This document shows positions 1 to 8,892 of a stretch of DNA of 52,329 nucleotides, in pieces. The DNA is taken from NCBI GenBank assembly GCA_030694935.1, contig JAUYUA010000025.1, forward strand, positions 1-52,329, read 5' to 3'. This stretch comes from Lutibacter sp. (GTDB taxonomy: Bacteria; Bacteroidota; Bacteroidia; Flavobacteriales; Flavobacteriaceae). The notes beneath the pieces are model-generated. The model saw nothing but the letters and a program-made list of their open reading frames with translations, searched no databases and had not been told where the DNA came from. The translations under genes were made by a program, and so were the position numbers. The stretch's first letter is position 1, and the number at the start of each line of letters is the position of its first letter.

Positions 1-1785
1 AGTTTGCGTACTATAATTTTCCAGCGAAATTTTTTGAAGAATTTCTTTATTTCCAATTAAATCGGAAATATTCAATTTCAAATCCTTGGCCATATTGTTG
101 ACAATCGCATAACTTTCTGGATGAACCGCTGAATCATCCAATGGATTTTTTGAATTTTTAATTCTTAAAAAACCAACACTTTGTTCAAAAGCTTTATCAC
201 CCAAACGAGGTACCTTCTTAATATCATTTCTTGACAAAAAAGCACCGTTTTCCGTTCTAAAAGCCACCATATTTTCTGCTAATTTTGGTCCGATTCCTGA
301 AACATAACTGAGCAAAGATTCACTTGCTGTGTTAATATTAACGCCAACCATATTCACACAGCATTCGACAGTGTTGTCCAACGCATTTTTTAGTTTATTT
401 TGGTCAACATCGTGTTGGTATTGACCTACACCAATAGATTTTGCATCAATTTTTACCAATTCGGCTAATGGATCTGCCAATCTTCTTCCAATAGAAACGG
501 AGCCTCTTACGGTTACATCATAATTAGGAAATTCATCGCGGGCAATTTTTGAAGCGGAATAAATGGATGCCCCGGCTTCACTCACCACATAAACCTCAAT
601 GTCCTTATAAAATTTGATGTTTTTAATAAATTGTTCCGTTTCCCTGGATGCGGTTCCGTTACCAATAGCAATTGCTTCAATTTTATAGGCATTCACCAAT
701 GAACTTATTTTACCGGAAGCGGCTTTTAAGTCGTTTTGTGGCGCATTGGGATATATAGTCTCATTATAAACCAAACCGCCCTGAGAATTCAGGCAAACAA
801 TTTTACAGCCCGATTTAAATCCGGGATCGATGGCCAAAATATTTTTTTCACCCAAAGGTGCTCCCAAAAGCAATTGCTTTAAATTTTTTGCAAAAACTTG
901 AATCGCCGCATCATCGGCTTTTTCTTTGGCAAGGACTAAAATTTCATTGGACAATGCGGGAAACAACAATCGCTTATAGGAATCTTGAATGGCCAATTTA
1001 ATTTGAATCGCACATTCATTTTTTGAATTGATAATTCTGTCTTCAATTTTACTTATGGCTTTTTCATCATCAATTTCAATCTTTACACGAATAAACCCAT
1101 CGTTTTCCGCTCGTAAAATCGCCAGCAATCGATGAGACGGACACCGATTCAATGCTTCGGAAAAATCAAAATAATCTTGATATTTTTGAGCTTTTTCATC
1201 GGCTGATTTTGTTTTAATTACTGAGGTGGAAATAACGGCAAACTTTTCCAGCAGATAACGAATGCTATTTCTGATATCGGTTCGTTCATTAATCCATTCG
1301 GCAATAATATAACGGGCACCTTCATAAGCTGCTTCTAGGGTTTCAACTTCGTTATTCAAGTATTTTGAAGCAATGGATTTAAGGTCTGTGGCACGCTGGC
1401 CCATCATAATTTTAGCCAAAGGTTCCAAACCTGCATTGCGCGCGGTTTCTGCTTTTGTTTTTCGCTTTTTCTTAAAAGGAAGATACAAATCTTCCAAAGC
1501 AATTAAATCTTTGGCTGCAACAACTTTACCTTTCAGTTCATCAGTTAAAACATCTTGTTCCTCTAATGCTTTCAAGATGGCTATTTTGCGCTTTTCCAAC
1601 ACTTCAAACTGCAACTTATACTTCACAATTTCACCTATTTGAACCTCATCCAAATCACCTGTCATTTCTTTTCTGTAACGCGAAATAAACGGAATGGTAC
1701 AATCTTCATTTAACAGCTGAACGGTATTTTGAATGCTTTTATCAGGAAGGTTGGTAAAGGATTTTATGTATTTAAGTAGTTGCAT
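1..1785 (-). CDS. tex: Tex family RNA-binding transcription accessory protein (3' end outside window)
   Basis: The minus-strand frame is open from the ATG at 1785 to the left edge, giving 595 codons without a stop, so the C-terminus is missing. The N-terminus (MQLLKYIKSFTNLP) and a helical region with PFISRYRKEMTGDLDE are typical of the Tex N-terminal domain. A YqgF/RNase H-like core follows (ILAIDPGFKSGCKIV, near residue 315). Near residue 480 is the helix-hairpin-helix stretch (GVNINTASESLLSYVSGIGP). The S1 RNA-binding domain that ends Tex proteins would lie beyond position 1. Tex binds nucleic acid and is thought to act in transcription; it is a cytoplasmic housekeeping protein. Its upstream region (1786-1985) is filled by a repeat element rather than an obvious promoter. 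Family identity is confident; only completeness is unknown. Confidence 0.95.
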   Translation of the reverse strand, partial: MQLLKYIKSFTNLPDKSIQNTVQLLNEDCTIPFISRYRKEMTGDLDEVQIGEIVKYKLQFEVLEKRKIAILKALEEQDVLTDELKGKVVAAKDLIALEDLYLPFKKKRKTKAETARNAGLEPLAKIMMGQRATDLKSIASKYLNNEVETLEAAYEGARYIIAEWINERTDIRNSIRYLLEKFAVISTSVIKTKSADEKAQKYQDYFDFSEALNRCPSHRLLAILRAENDGFIRVKIEIDDEKAISKIEDRIINSKNECAIQIKLAIQDSYKRLLFPALSNEILVLAKEKADDAAIQVFAKNLKQLLLGAPLGEKNILAIDPGFKSGCKIVCLNSQGGLVYNETIYPNAPQNDLKAASGKISSLVNAYKIEAIAIGNGTASRETEQFIKNIKFYKDIEVYVVSEAGASIYSASKIARDEFPNYDVTVRGSVSIGRRLADPLAELVKIDAKSIGVGQYQHDVDQNKLKNALDNTVECCVNMVGVNINTASESLLSYVSGIGPKLAENMVAFRTENGAFLSRNDIKKVPRLGDKAFEQSVGFLRIKNSKNPLDDSAVHPESYAIVNNMAKDLKLNISDLIGNKEILQKISLENYSTQT

Positions 1786-1798
1786 TGTTGATTTTAGT

Positions 1799-1980
1799 TT
1801 TCAGTGGGCAGTTTCAGTTTGCAGTTACAATTTCAGTCACAGTTTGAAGTCACAGTTTGCAGTAAAAAAAATGGCTGATTTATATATAGTTAGATGAGTT
1901 TTTAAATAATTGATCCCGATTATTGACTAGCATTTAATAATTACAAAAAAATGCCAACTGCGACTGCTAACTGCAAACTA
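1799..1980. repeat. Degenerate CAGTTT-type intergenic inverted repeat
   Basis: The gap between the tex start and the metG stop is largely built from variants of cagtttgcagt. The arms AGTTTGCAGTTA (1816-1827) and TAACTGCAAACT (1968-1979) are perfect 12-base inverted copies, with degenerate copies beside each. A related block lies at 16109-16195 inside the Bat operon. I see no ORF in either. Confidence 0.7.
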
Positions 1981-1985
1981 CATAT

Positions 1986-4202
1986 TTAGCTTACCTGCTT
2001 GCCGTTAGCAACCGAATCACTTTCCGGTTCAATAAAAGCCAGTTTGCCATCGGGCGTATTGGTCATTAAAATCATTCCCATACTGTCGATGCCTTTCAAA
2101 TTTCTTGGCGCCAAATTTACCAAAACCGTCACTTTTTGTCCGATGATTTCTTCTGCATTAAAACTTTCCGCAATGCCTGAAACAATTGTGCGAACGTCAA
2201 TGCCAACATCAACTTTTAATTGCAACAATTTTTTGGTTTTTGGCACTTTTATCGCTTCAACAATAGTCCCAACCCTGATATCCAATTTTGTGAAATCATC
2301 AAATTCAATGATTGGTTTTTGTGGTTCCATTATTTTATTTTCCGCCTCATTTGTTAATTTTGTGGCTTCCAATCTGTCTAGTTGCGCCTGAATTTCTTCA
2401 TCTTCAATTTTCGCAAACAACAATTCCCCTTTGCCAATTTGATGATTTGGAGGCAGTAATTCGTCTTTGTCTTCAACATCATTCCACCCTTCGGCTCCGC
2501 TCAGGGGGCTGTCAATTTGGTCACTGAATCCGCTCAGGGGGCTGTCAATTTGGTCATTCGCTGTGCTCATCTGGCTATCAGATTGGTCATTCGCTGTGCT
2601 CATCTGGCTATCAGATTGGTCGCTGAGCGGAGTTGAAGCGATATTCAAAATTCCTTTCAATTTTACGGAAGTAAACGGCAAAAAAGGCTCGCTCAATACC
2701 GCCAAAGCGGTCGCTATTTGCAAGGCAACATACATCACTGTTTTTACGTGTTCTTCATCAACCTTTATCATTTTCCAAGGTTCTTCATCAGCCAGATATT
2801 TATTTCCCAATCGGGCTAAATTCAGCAATTCTTGAGAAGCTTCACGAAACCTGTAACGATCAATTGAATTGCCAATGATGGATGGAAATTTGTGCATTTT
2901 CTCCAAGGTTTCATTGTCGATATCTGAAAACTCGTTGGGTTCAGGAACAATGCCGTTGTAATATTTTTCGGTTAAAACCACTACGCGATTGATAAAATTA
3001 CCAAAAATGGCCACCAATTCGTTGTTATTTCTTGCCTGAAAGTCTTTCCACGTAAAATCGTTGTCCTTTGTTTCGGGCGCATTTGCCGTTAAGGCATATC
3101 GCAACACATCTTGTTTATTTGGAAAATCCTCCAAATATTCGTGCAGCCAAACCGCCCAATTTTTTGAGGTGGAGATTTTATTGCCTTCCAAGTTTAAAAA
3201 CTCATTTGCAGGCACATTTTCGGGTAAAATATAAGTGCCTTCGGCTTTTAGCATCGCCGGAAAAATAATGCAATGAAACACAATATTGTCTTTTCCTATA
3301 AAGTGAATCAATTTAGTGTCTTTATCTTTCCAATATGGTTCCCAGTCTTTTCCTTCGCGCGCCGCCCATTCTTTGGTGGATGAAATGTAGCCAATAGGCG
3401 CATCAAACCAAACGTACAACACTTTTCCTTCAGCATTTTCAACCGGCACCGGAATTCCCCAATCCAAATCGCGCGTTACTGCTCTTGGTTTTAATCCGTC
3501 GTCCAGCCACGATTTTACTTGTCCCAACACATTGGCTTTCCAGTCGTTTTTATGGCCTTCCACAATCCATTCCCGCAGCCATTTTTCATATTTTTCCAAT
3601 GGTAAATACCAATGTTTTGTCATTTTTTTGGTGGGAACATTTCCCGTAATGGCCGATTTCGGATTGATTAAATCGGTGGCATTATGACTTGTTCCGCATT
3701 TTTCGCATTGATCGCCATAACTTTCTTCGTTGCCGCATTTCGGACAAGTGCCAACCACAAATCGGTCGGCCAAAAACTGGTTTGCTTCTTCGTCATACAA
3801 TTGCTCGCTGGTTTCTTCAATAAATTTTCCTTCATCATACAATTTCCTAAAAAATTCTGAAGCTGTTTTATGATGAATTTCCGCTGATGTCCGAGAATAA
3901 TTATCAAAGGAAATTCCGAAATCCTGAAAAGATTTTTTAATGATGGCGTGATATTTATCCACCACATCTTGCGGCGAAATGCCTTCTTTTTTTGCTTTAA
4001 TGGTAATGGGAACACCGTGCTCGTCCGATCCGCAAATATAAATCACGTCGTTTCCGGTCATTCGCAAATAACGTGCATAAATATCGGCCGGAACATAAAC
4101 ACCCGCCAAATGGCCGATATGAACCGGACCGTTGGTGTAAGGCAGCGCTGCCGTAATGGTATATCTTTTTGCCATAGCGGCAGGATTTTTGGAATTGCTC
4201 AT
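1986..4202 (-). CDS. metG: Methionine-tRNA ligase with C-terminal tRNA-binding domain
   Basis: This class I aminoacyl-tRNA synthetase charges tRNA(Met) in the cytoplasm. Visible parts, counted from the ATG at 4202: HIGH signature at residues 28-31, a zinc knuckle with two CxxC pairs near 151-168 (CPKCG...CEKCG), the KMSKS equivalent KISTS near 342-346, a helical anticodon-binding domain, and a C-terminal EMAP/Trbp111-like domain (about 631-733, [17 protein letters not shown]). The frame extends to a GTG at 4223, but the ATG at 4202 fits better; an ATG at 4175 is also possible. The oddity is a repeat-derived insert of about 50 residues (around 522-569) in the linker before the C-terminal domain. 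It consists of four 11-residue units ending in a REP-like sequence. The frame stays open, so the enzyme is probably functional. Confidence 0.96.
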   Translation of the reverse strand: MSNSKNPAAMAKRYTITAALPYTNGPVHIGHLAGVYVPADIYARYLRMTGNDVIYICGSDEHGVPITIKAKKEGISPQDVVDKYHAIIKKSFQDFGISFDNYSRTSAEIHHKTASEFFRKLYDEGKFIEETSEQLYDEEANQFLADRFVVGTCPKCGNEESYGDQCEKCGTSHNATDLINPKSAITGNVPTKKMTKHWYLPLEKYEKWLREWIVEGHKNDWKANVLGQVKSWLDDGLKPRAVTRDLDWGIPVPVENAEGKVLYVWFDAPIGYISSTKEWAAREGKDWEPYWKDKDTKLIHFIGKDNIVFHCIIFPAMLKAEGTYILPENVPANEFLNLEGNKISTSKNWAVWLHEYLEDFPNKQDVLRYALTANAPETKDNDFTWKDFQARNNNELVAIFGNFINRVVVLTEKYYNGIVPEPNEFSDIDNETLEKMHKFPSIIGNSIDRYRFREASQELLNLARLGNKYLADEEPWKMIKVDEEHVKTVMYVALQIATALAVLSEPFLPFTSVKLKGILNIASTPLSDQSDSQMSTANDQSDSQMSTANDQIDSPLSGFSDQIDSPLSGAEGWNDVEDKDELLPPNHQIGKGELLFAKIEDEEIQAQLDRLEATKLTNEAENKIMEPQKPIIEFDDFTKLDIRVGTIVEAIKVPKTKKLLQLKVDVGIDVRTIVSGIAESFNAEEIIGQKVTVLVNLAPRNLKGIDSMGMILMTNTPDGKLAFIEPESDSVANGKQVS
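2488..2641. repeat. In-frame 33-bp tandem repeat with REP-like ends inside metG
   Basis: Four 33-bp units start at 2496, 2529, 2562 and 2595. Units 1-2 are near identical and units 3-4 are near identical; the pairs share a diverged backbone (nnnGCTCA...ATTTGGTCA versus nnnGCTCA...AGATTGGTC). One edge is CCCTtcggctccgctcAGGG (2488-2507) and the other is TCGCTgagcggagttgaAGCGA (2620-2641), both able to form short hairpins. On the coding strand each unit encodes 11 residues of the type [11 protein letters not shown] or [11 protein letters not shown]. Sequences like cgcttcaactccgctcagcg resemble intergenic repeats I associate with Bacteroidota; that is memory, not a search result. Confidence 0.88.
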
Positions 4203-4303
4203 CAAAATTTGTTTAAGAGCCACAAAAATAAGGATTGTTTACTAGAAAAGTGAATAGTTGATTCGGTTTTCGTAATTTGCAATCTATTTTATTAAATTTA
4301 AAG

Positions 4304-5203
4304 ATGATTCAACCCAACTATTTAAAAAAAGGTGATACTGTTGCCATTGTTTCAACAGCCAGAAAAATATCTTCGGATCAAATTATTGCTGCCATTAAAT
4401 TGCTAGAAAAATGGGGATTAAATGTGGTAATAGGGAACACCATTGGTTTGGAAGAAAATCAATTTGCCGGAAATGATGAGGCGCGAATAAACGATTTTCA
4501 ACAACTGTTAAACAACCCAAAAGTGAAAGCCATTTGGTGCGCACGAGGCGGTTATGGGACGGTTCGGCTTATTGACCAGCTTGATTTTGCGGAATTTAAA
4601 AAACGCCCAAAATGGATCATCGGTTATTCAGACATTACGGTTTTACACAGCCATATTCACAATTTAGGCATTGAAACTTTGCACGCAACCATGCCCATTA
4701 ATATTGAAAAAAACAGCAAAGAATCTTTAGAAACCTTAAAAAAGAACCTCTTCGGAAAAAATCTGGCTTATGAAATTCCTGCTGATGAAAAAAACAAATC
4801 GGGAAATGCAACGGGCGAACTTGTGGGCGGAAATTTATCGGTTTTATACAGTTTGTTGGGTAGCAAATCTTCGATTAAAACGGATGGCAAGATACTTTTT
4901 ATAGAAGATTTGGATGAATATTTATACCATATTGACCGAATGCTGATGAACCTGAAACGAAATGGTTATTTTTCGAATTTAAAAGGATTGATTGTTGGCG
5001 GAATGAATGATATGCACGACAATGAAATTCCTTTTGGCAAAACTGCGGAAGAAATTATTTTGGATTGCGTAGCGGAATTTGATTTTCCGGTGGTTCTTAA
5101 TTTTCCCGCCGGTCATTTGGACGATAATCACGCGCTGATTTTAGGCAGAACTGTTGAACTAAATGTCACTCAAGAAAAAGCAACACTTAAATTTTTAATT
5201 TAA
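4304..5203 (+). CDS. LD-carboxypeptidase (peptidase S66 / MccF-like)
   Basis: A 299-residue serine peptidase of the S66 family, which includes LdcA (muropeptide recycling, releasing the terminal D-Ala from L,D-linked tetrapeptides) and MccF (microcin C immunity). The start MIQPNYLKKGDTVAIVSTAR is typical. The motif CARGGYGTVRL and the following GYSDIT, which carries the nucleophile Ser, are present. The Glu of the triad lies in FIEDLDEYLYHIDRM and the His in GHLDDNHALILG near the C-terminus. The ATG at 4304 is preferred over an in-frame TTG at 4277. It has no signal peptide, so it is cytoplasmic and fits peptidoglycan recycling. The stop overlaps the yraN start by one base (TAATG), so the two are translationally coupled. 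Confidence 0.92.
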   Translation: MIQPNYLKKGDTVAIVSTARKISSDQIIAAIKLLEKWGLNVVIGNTIGLEENQFAGNDEARINDFQQLLNNPKVKAIWCARGGYGTVRLIDQLDFAEFKKRPKWIIGYSDITVLHSHIHNLGIETLHATMPINIEKNSKESLETLKKNLFGKNLAYEIPADEKNKSGNATGELVGGNLSVLYSLLGSKSSIKTDGKILFIEDLDEYLYHIDRMLMNLKRNGYFSNLKGLIVGGMNDMHDNEIPFGKTAEEIILDCVAEFDFPVVLNFPAGHLDDNHALILGRTVELNVTQEKATLKFLI

Positions 5204-5562
5204 TGGCAAAACACAACGAACTTGGAGAATTGGGCGAAGATCTTGCGGTGGAGGAACTTGAAAAAAACGGCTATGAAATTGTGGAGCGCAATTGGCGTTA
5301 CAAAAAAGCGGAAATTGACATTATTGCGCGTAAAGATGAAGTGTTGGCCATTGTTGAAGTAAAAACCCGTTCATCTGATTATTTTGGTGATCCGCAGGAT
5401 TTTGTGAATACAAAGAAAATTAAAATGTTGGTGGAAGCCGTGAATGAATATGTTAATTCAAAAGATTTGGAAGTTGAAGTGCGCTTTGACATTATTGCCA
5501 TCATTATAAATGAAAATAAGCTTACCATTGAGCATTTAGAAGATGCTTTTTTTCATTTTTAA
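5203..5562 (+). CDS. yraN: YraN family (UPF0102) putative endonuclease
   Basis: A 119-residue single-domain protein with the UPF0102 pattern: HNELGELGEDLAVEELEKNGYEIVERNWRYKKAEIDII, then VLAIVEVKTRSSDYFGDP. The spaced E, D (AEIDII) and ExK (VEVK) match a PD-(D/E)XK nuclease-like fold, the expected length for the family. The biological role of YraN is not settled; a Holliday-junction-resolvase-like fold is usually quoted. It starts at the last base of the preceding stop codon and is probably co-transcribed with the LD-carboxypeptidase. Confidence 0.92.
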   Translation: MAKHNELGELGEDLAVEELEKNGYEIVERNWRYKKAEIDIIARKDEVLAIVEVKTRSSDYFGDPQDFVNTKKIKMLVEAVNEYVNSKDLEVEVRFDIIAIIINENKLTIEHLEDAFFHF

Positions 5563-5585
5563 TGAGACTAAAATTTAAATGCGGA

Positions 5586-5680
5586 AAAACTTTGTGGGTC
5601 TTAGCAAATTTTATTTGTGAATCTTGGTATCATAGCTATTTCACAAAGTTGCCCAAAGAAACACAAAGTTACACAAAGGC
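5586..5680. repeat. CTTTGTG/CACAAAG intergenic repeat at a convergent junction
   Basis: AACTTTGTG (5588-5596) is matched by inverted copies CACAAAGTT at 5642-5650 and 5662-5670, with partial copies (cccaaagaaa, cacaaagg) between and after. It occupies the 144-bp gap between two genes that point toward each other. It may also serve as a hairpin terminator, but there is no clean T-tract. Confidence 0.65.
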
Positions 5681-5706
5681 ATATCCTTTATTAATGCGAT
5701 TCATTT

Positions 5707-7056
5707 TTAATTCTCAAAATAAGCCTTTACATCTTTAAAATGTTCTGGTTTTGCCAAAATTATTTTGTCTTTGTCCAATATAAAATAAGTGGGCGTTGCA
5801 TTGATTTTATACTCTTTTGCCATTTCATTTTCCCATTTTTTCAAACCTAAAATATTCGTAAACAATGGTAATTTTGCAGTGAATTGCTCATAATCTTTTT
5901 TGTGGTCTTCCAAAGCCACCGCAATCACATGAATTGCATCATTGCCCATTGTAAATTCATATAATTTTGGAATTTCCAGCAAACAATGCGAACACGTTGT
6001 GCTCCAAAAAACCAGAATATAATTGTCGGCAACATTAAGATCGCTCAATTTTTTTTGAACGCCGTTTTCTTCCCAAATAATTTCGGGCGCTACGTTGCCA
6101 ATGGCCAATTTTATTTTTGACCGCATTTCATCAATAAGGGCTTCATCCTTGAGATTCGCAGGCAATTTGTCGTAGAATTCATCAATCACAAAACCGGCCA
6201 TTGCCAAGTTTTCAAATTCCTCAAAAGCATAAATTAAAGACGTTAAAATCTCGCTTTTTACCTCATTATTTCCGCCAACTTTTTGCATCACTTCATTTAT
6301 GGCATTTTTGTACAAGGCATTTTGAACCAGAAGATCGTCCGAAACATTCAGGTAAAACAAATATTCTATGGCTTTTTCACCAAAAAAAGCAGCCTTCATC
6401 AATACCGGATTGTCGAAGTTTGTGAAATCGAAATAATGTTGTTTAACGCTGTTTAAATATTCTTGCGGTGAAACAAAAAGCGAAGGCGCAAAATACTTTC
6501 GGGTTGCTTTTATAAAATGATTTGCCAACTTACCTTCCGTTTTTTCTTCATATTGATTTTGGATATTGGTATAATCACTTAAATTTTTCACATATAAATC
6601 AAGCGCAATTTCATCCTGCTTTTTGTCCTTCAACCCAAAAAACGCAATTTGCAAAGAATCCAATTTATGCTGCACCTTCAATGTTTCAACCAAATAATTG
6701 GCATAGGTTTTATTTTCTTCAGAAGTTAAAAATGCTACTGAATTGTCAAGGTTGCGTGAATCAAATTTCAAAGAAATATTTTCCTGGTTAAAAAGAAAAT
6801 CGGCAAAACCAAAACCGGCCGGCGTAAAAGACAAGCGATACATTCCTGCTTCAGTTCCCTGCGGAATCTCTAATTTAAACTGGTCGTTGTCTATTTTTGA
6901 ATTTGAAATATACACTTGTTTGGCTCCTTTTAACTGGTATAAAATAACACGTGTAACCAAATCGTTTTTCGGGCTCACGGTTCCCGTAATTGAATTCTGG
7001 CTTTGAACACCCACTGAAATAAATAAAATCGCAATCCATATTTTTTTTAACATCAT
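5707..7056 (-). CDS. TlpA-like thioredoxin-domain protein (secreted)
   Basis: The start at 7056 gives MMLKKIWIAILFISVGVQSQ, a good signal peptide, preceded by aaaagag as a possible ribosome site. About 449 residues. The N-terminal 100 residues (ITGTVSPKN...LYQLKG...) resemble the DUF4369-type beta domain often found in Bacteroidota TlpA-like proteins. A long helical region follows. The C-terminal thioredoxin fold carries the active-site motif C355-S-H-C358 in FWSTTCSHCLLEIP, and a cis-Pro in NATPTYFILD. Such proteins are periplasmic or envelope-anchored thiol-disulfide reductases; the partner is unknown. It is divergent from the SDR gene with only 74 bp between starts, so both promoters must be compact. 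Confidence 0.88.
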   Translation of the reverse strand: MMLKKIWIAILFISVGVQSQNSITGTVSPKNDLVTRVILYQLKGAKQVYISNSKIDNDQFKLEIPQGTEAGMYRLSFTPAGFGFADFLFNQENISLKFDSRNLDNSVAFLTSEENKTYANYLVETLKVQHKLDSLQIAFFGLKDKKQDEIALDLYVKNLSDYTNIQNQYEEKTEGKLANHFIKATRKYFAPSLFVSPQEYLNSVKQHYFDFTNFDNPVLMKAAFFGEKAIEYLFYLNVSDDLLVQNALYKNAINEVMQKVGGNNEVKSEILTSLIYAFEEFENLAMAGFVIDEFYDKLPANLKDEALIDEMRSKIKLAIGNVAPEIIWEENGVQKKLSDLNVADNYILVFWSTTCSHCLLEIPKLYEFTMGNDAIHVIAVALEDHKKDYEQFTAKLPLFTNILGLKKWENEMAKEYKINATPTYFILDKDKIILAKPEHFKDVKAYFEN

Positions 7057-7130
7057 CTCTTTTTTTGAATTATTTACGCATAAATCACGCCAAAAGTAAG
7101 TATTTTTATTTTTTACTAAAACCAAAACTT

Positions 7131-7925
7131 ATGAATTTTAACCATAAAATAATTTGGATAACCGGCGCTTCTTCAGGCATTGGAAAATCGTTGGCGCTGG
7201 CGCTTTCAAAACAACAAACAAAATTAATTCTCTCTTCCCGAAATGAAAAGGAACTGTATGCCGTGAAAAACAGCTGTGAAAATCCAGAAAATATCAAGAT
7301 TTTACCACTCGATTTGGAAAATTACAGGAGTTTATCAGGCAAAGTTGCCGAAGCTTTGGCGCTATTTGGCGATGTTGATGTGCTTTTTAACAATGGCGGT
7401 ATTAGCCAGCGGTCTTTTGCAAAGGAAACTTCAATTGAAGTGGACAAACGCCTTATGGACATAAATTATTTGGGAACAGTGGCGCTAACAAAAGCTTTAT
7501 TGCCTCATTTTATTGAAAAAAATAGTGGCTATTTTGTGGTAATCACAAGCATTGTGGGGAAAATTGGCACACCGTTACGTTCTTCTTACGCCGCTTCAAA
7601 ACACGCGTTGCATGGATTTTTCGACAGTTTACGCGCCGAAGTTTATCAAAACAATATTAAAATTACGCTTGCTTGTCCGGGATTTGTGCAAACCAATGTT
7701 TCCTTAAATGCATTGACGGCCGATGGAACGCCTCAAAATAAAATGGACAGCGCCACTAAAAACGGATTAACGCCCGAAGTATTTGTACAAAATTTGCTGA
7801 AAGCGGTTCGCCAAGAAAAACAGGAAGTTTATATTGGCGGATTTAAAGAAAAATTGGCAGTTTACGTAAAGCGCTTTTTTCCTAAATTGCTTTCAAAAAT
7901 GATTCGCAAAATGGCGGTCACCTAA
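7131..7925 (+). CDS. Short-chain dehydrogenase/reductase (classical SDR)
   Basis: 264 residues from the ATG at 7131 (MNFNHKIIWITGASSGIG); an in-frame TTG at 7065 would add 22 residues but is not needed. The nucleotide-binding motif TGASSGIG is at about 12-19, and NNGG replaces the usual NNAG. The catalytic triad is S140 (VITSIVGK), Y153 and K157 (YAASK). The family uses NAD(P)H to reduce or oxidise carbonyl/alcohol groups; the substrate cannot be told from sequence. The C-terminus (VKRFFPKLLSKMIRKM) is basic and amphipathic, so it may touch the membrane, as in DHRS7-like SDRs. The last 4 bp overlap the convergent gene at 7922. Confidence 0.92.
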   Translation: MNFNHKIIWITGASSGIGKSLALALSKQQTKLILSSRNEKELYAVKNSCENPENIKILPLDLENYRSLSGKVAEALALFGDVDVLFNNGGISQRSFAKETSIEVDKRLMDINYLGTVALTKALLPHFIEKNSGYFVVITSIVGKIGTPLRSSYAASKHALHGFFDSLRAEVYQNNIKITLACPGFVQTNVSLNALTADGTPQNKMDSATKNGLTPEVFVQNLLKAVRQEKQEVYIGGFKEKLAVYVKRFFPKLLSKMIRKMAVT

Positions 7926-8275
7926 ATAAGTTCGTTTTTTTTAAAATACAACACAATTGCCTCTTTCATTAGCACGGTTTGTTCACCCGATTTTAACGGC
8001 GGCAATTCCTCCAAAACTTTGTAATGCGGCCATCCATCGTTGTCGAAAAAGTCAAATTCATAGTAGCCAAAAGGCTCCAGCAATCGGCAAATTGCAATGT
8101 GCATTAAATTGAGTTTATCGTCTTTTTTGAACTCTTTGGCGCCTTGTCCCAATTCCTGAACCCCAATTAAATATATAATGGCATCGAGATTAAGGACTTC
8201 CCCATCGCCAAAATTATCCGATAATATTTTGAGAACTTGTTCCCATTCTTCCTTTAAATTTTTATCTCGTGACAT
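7922..8275 (-). CDS. Conserved hypothetical protein, 117 aa
   Basis: I do not recognise a named family. The protein is acidic and soluble, with no signal peptide or membrane segment. Notable stretches are WEQVLKILSDNFGDGEVLNLDAIIYLIGVQELG and GYYEFDFFDNDGWPHYKVLEELPPL. The composition and clean ATG start (8275) look like a real gene. It overlaps the end of the SDR gene by 4 bp tail to tail and diverges from cvpA with 64 bp between starts. The context does not suggest a function. Confidence 0.8.
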   Translation of the reverse strand: MSRDKNLKEEWEQVLKILSDNFGDGEVLNLDAIIYLIGVQELGQGAKEFKKDDKLNLMHIAICRLLEPFGYYEFDFFDNDGWPHYKVLEELPPLKSGEQTVLMKEAIVLYFKKNELI

Positions 8276-8339
8276 TTTGATTCTTTAGTTAGATGGCAAA
8301 TATACAAATCGATTCATGTATATTTACAAAAATCATGAG

Positions 8340-8867
8340 ATGAATACATTTGACATTATCATCACCGGACTTTTATTATTTGGTTTTGTAAGAGGTTTGT
8401 TTAAAGGCTTATTTCTTGAAGTTACCTCGTTTATTGCGCTGATTGCGGGAATTTACGGCGCCATTCATTTCTCTTATTTTATAAAAGATTTATTGGTTAC
8501 CATAGTTTCCTGGGAAGAAAAATACATCACGCTGGCTGCATTCGCCATCACTTTTTTGGTGATTGTGATTGTGGTCACTTTAATCGGTAAATTATTTACA
8601 AAAATTGCTGATTTCGCCAGTTTGGGCATTTTAAACAAATTGCTTGGCGGTGTTTTCGGAGCTTTAAAAATTGGGTTTGGGCTAAGTGTTATTTTATTGA
8701 TTTTCAATAAATTAAATAATAAAATTCCATTTATATCTGTTGAACAACAAGAAAGCGCGATTTTGTATGAACCCATCAAAAATTTGGCGCCAAACATTTT
8801 TCCTGATTATGTAAAAGTTGAAGAGGATGAAAATGAAAAAATTGACAAAACGTTTCTTAAAAATTAA
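8340..8867 (+). CDS. cvpA: CvpA family inner-membrane protein
   Basis: The start at 8340 (MNTFDIIITGLLLFGFVRGLFKGLFLEV) matches the family's N-terminus; an in-frame ATG at 8316 adds eight polar residues and is less likely. The 175-residue product has about four hydrophobic helices (roughly 5-25, 28-50, 60-85, 98-120). The GLFKGLFLEVTSF and GGVFGALKIGF motifs are typical of the CvpA/colicin V production family. The C-terminal 45 residues are soluble and acidic (KVEEDENEKIDKTF). Members are linked to envelope homeostasis, but the biochemical role is unclear. It converges on batE, and the stops are 22 bp apart within a hairpin. Confidence 0.88.
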   Translation: MNTFDIIITGLLLFGFVRGLFKGLFLEVTSFIALIAGIYGAIHFSYFIKDLLVTIVSWEEKYITLAAFAITFLVIVIVVTLIGKLFTKIADFASLGILNKLLGGVFGALKIGFGLSVILLIFNKLNNKIPFISVEQQESAILYEPIKNLAPNIFPDYVKVEEDENEKIDKTFLKN

Positions 8868-8892
8868 GCTTTAACTTTACAGCTAAGCTTAA
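8864..8892. terminator. Candidate bidirectional hairpin between cvpA and batE
   Basis: TTAAGCTT (8864-8871) and AAGCTTAA (8885-8892) form an 8-bp stem with a 13-base loop; each arm contains the stop codon of one of the convergent genes. There is no strong T-run, so the terminator call is tentative. Confidence 0.4.

Noticed and set aside
2496-2627. 33-bp tandem repeats as a CRISPR array
   Set aside because: No spacers of distinct sequence; units are contiguous and translated in frame in metG; no cas genes.
2467-2835. Plus-strand ORF opposite metG
   Set aside because: Antisense shadow of the repeat insert and flanking metG coding sequence; no independent features.
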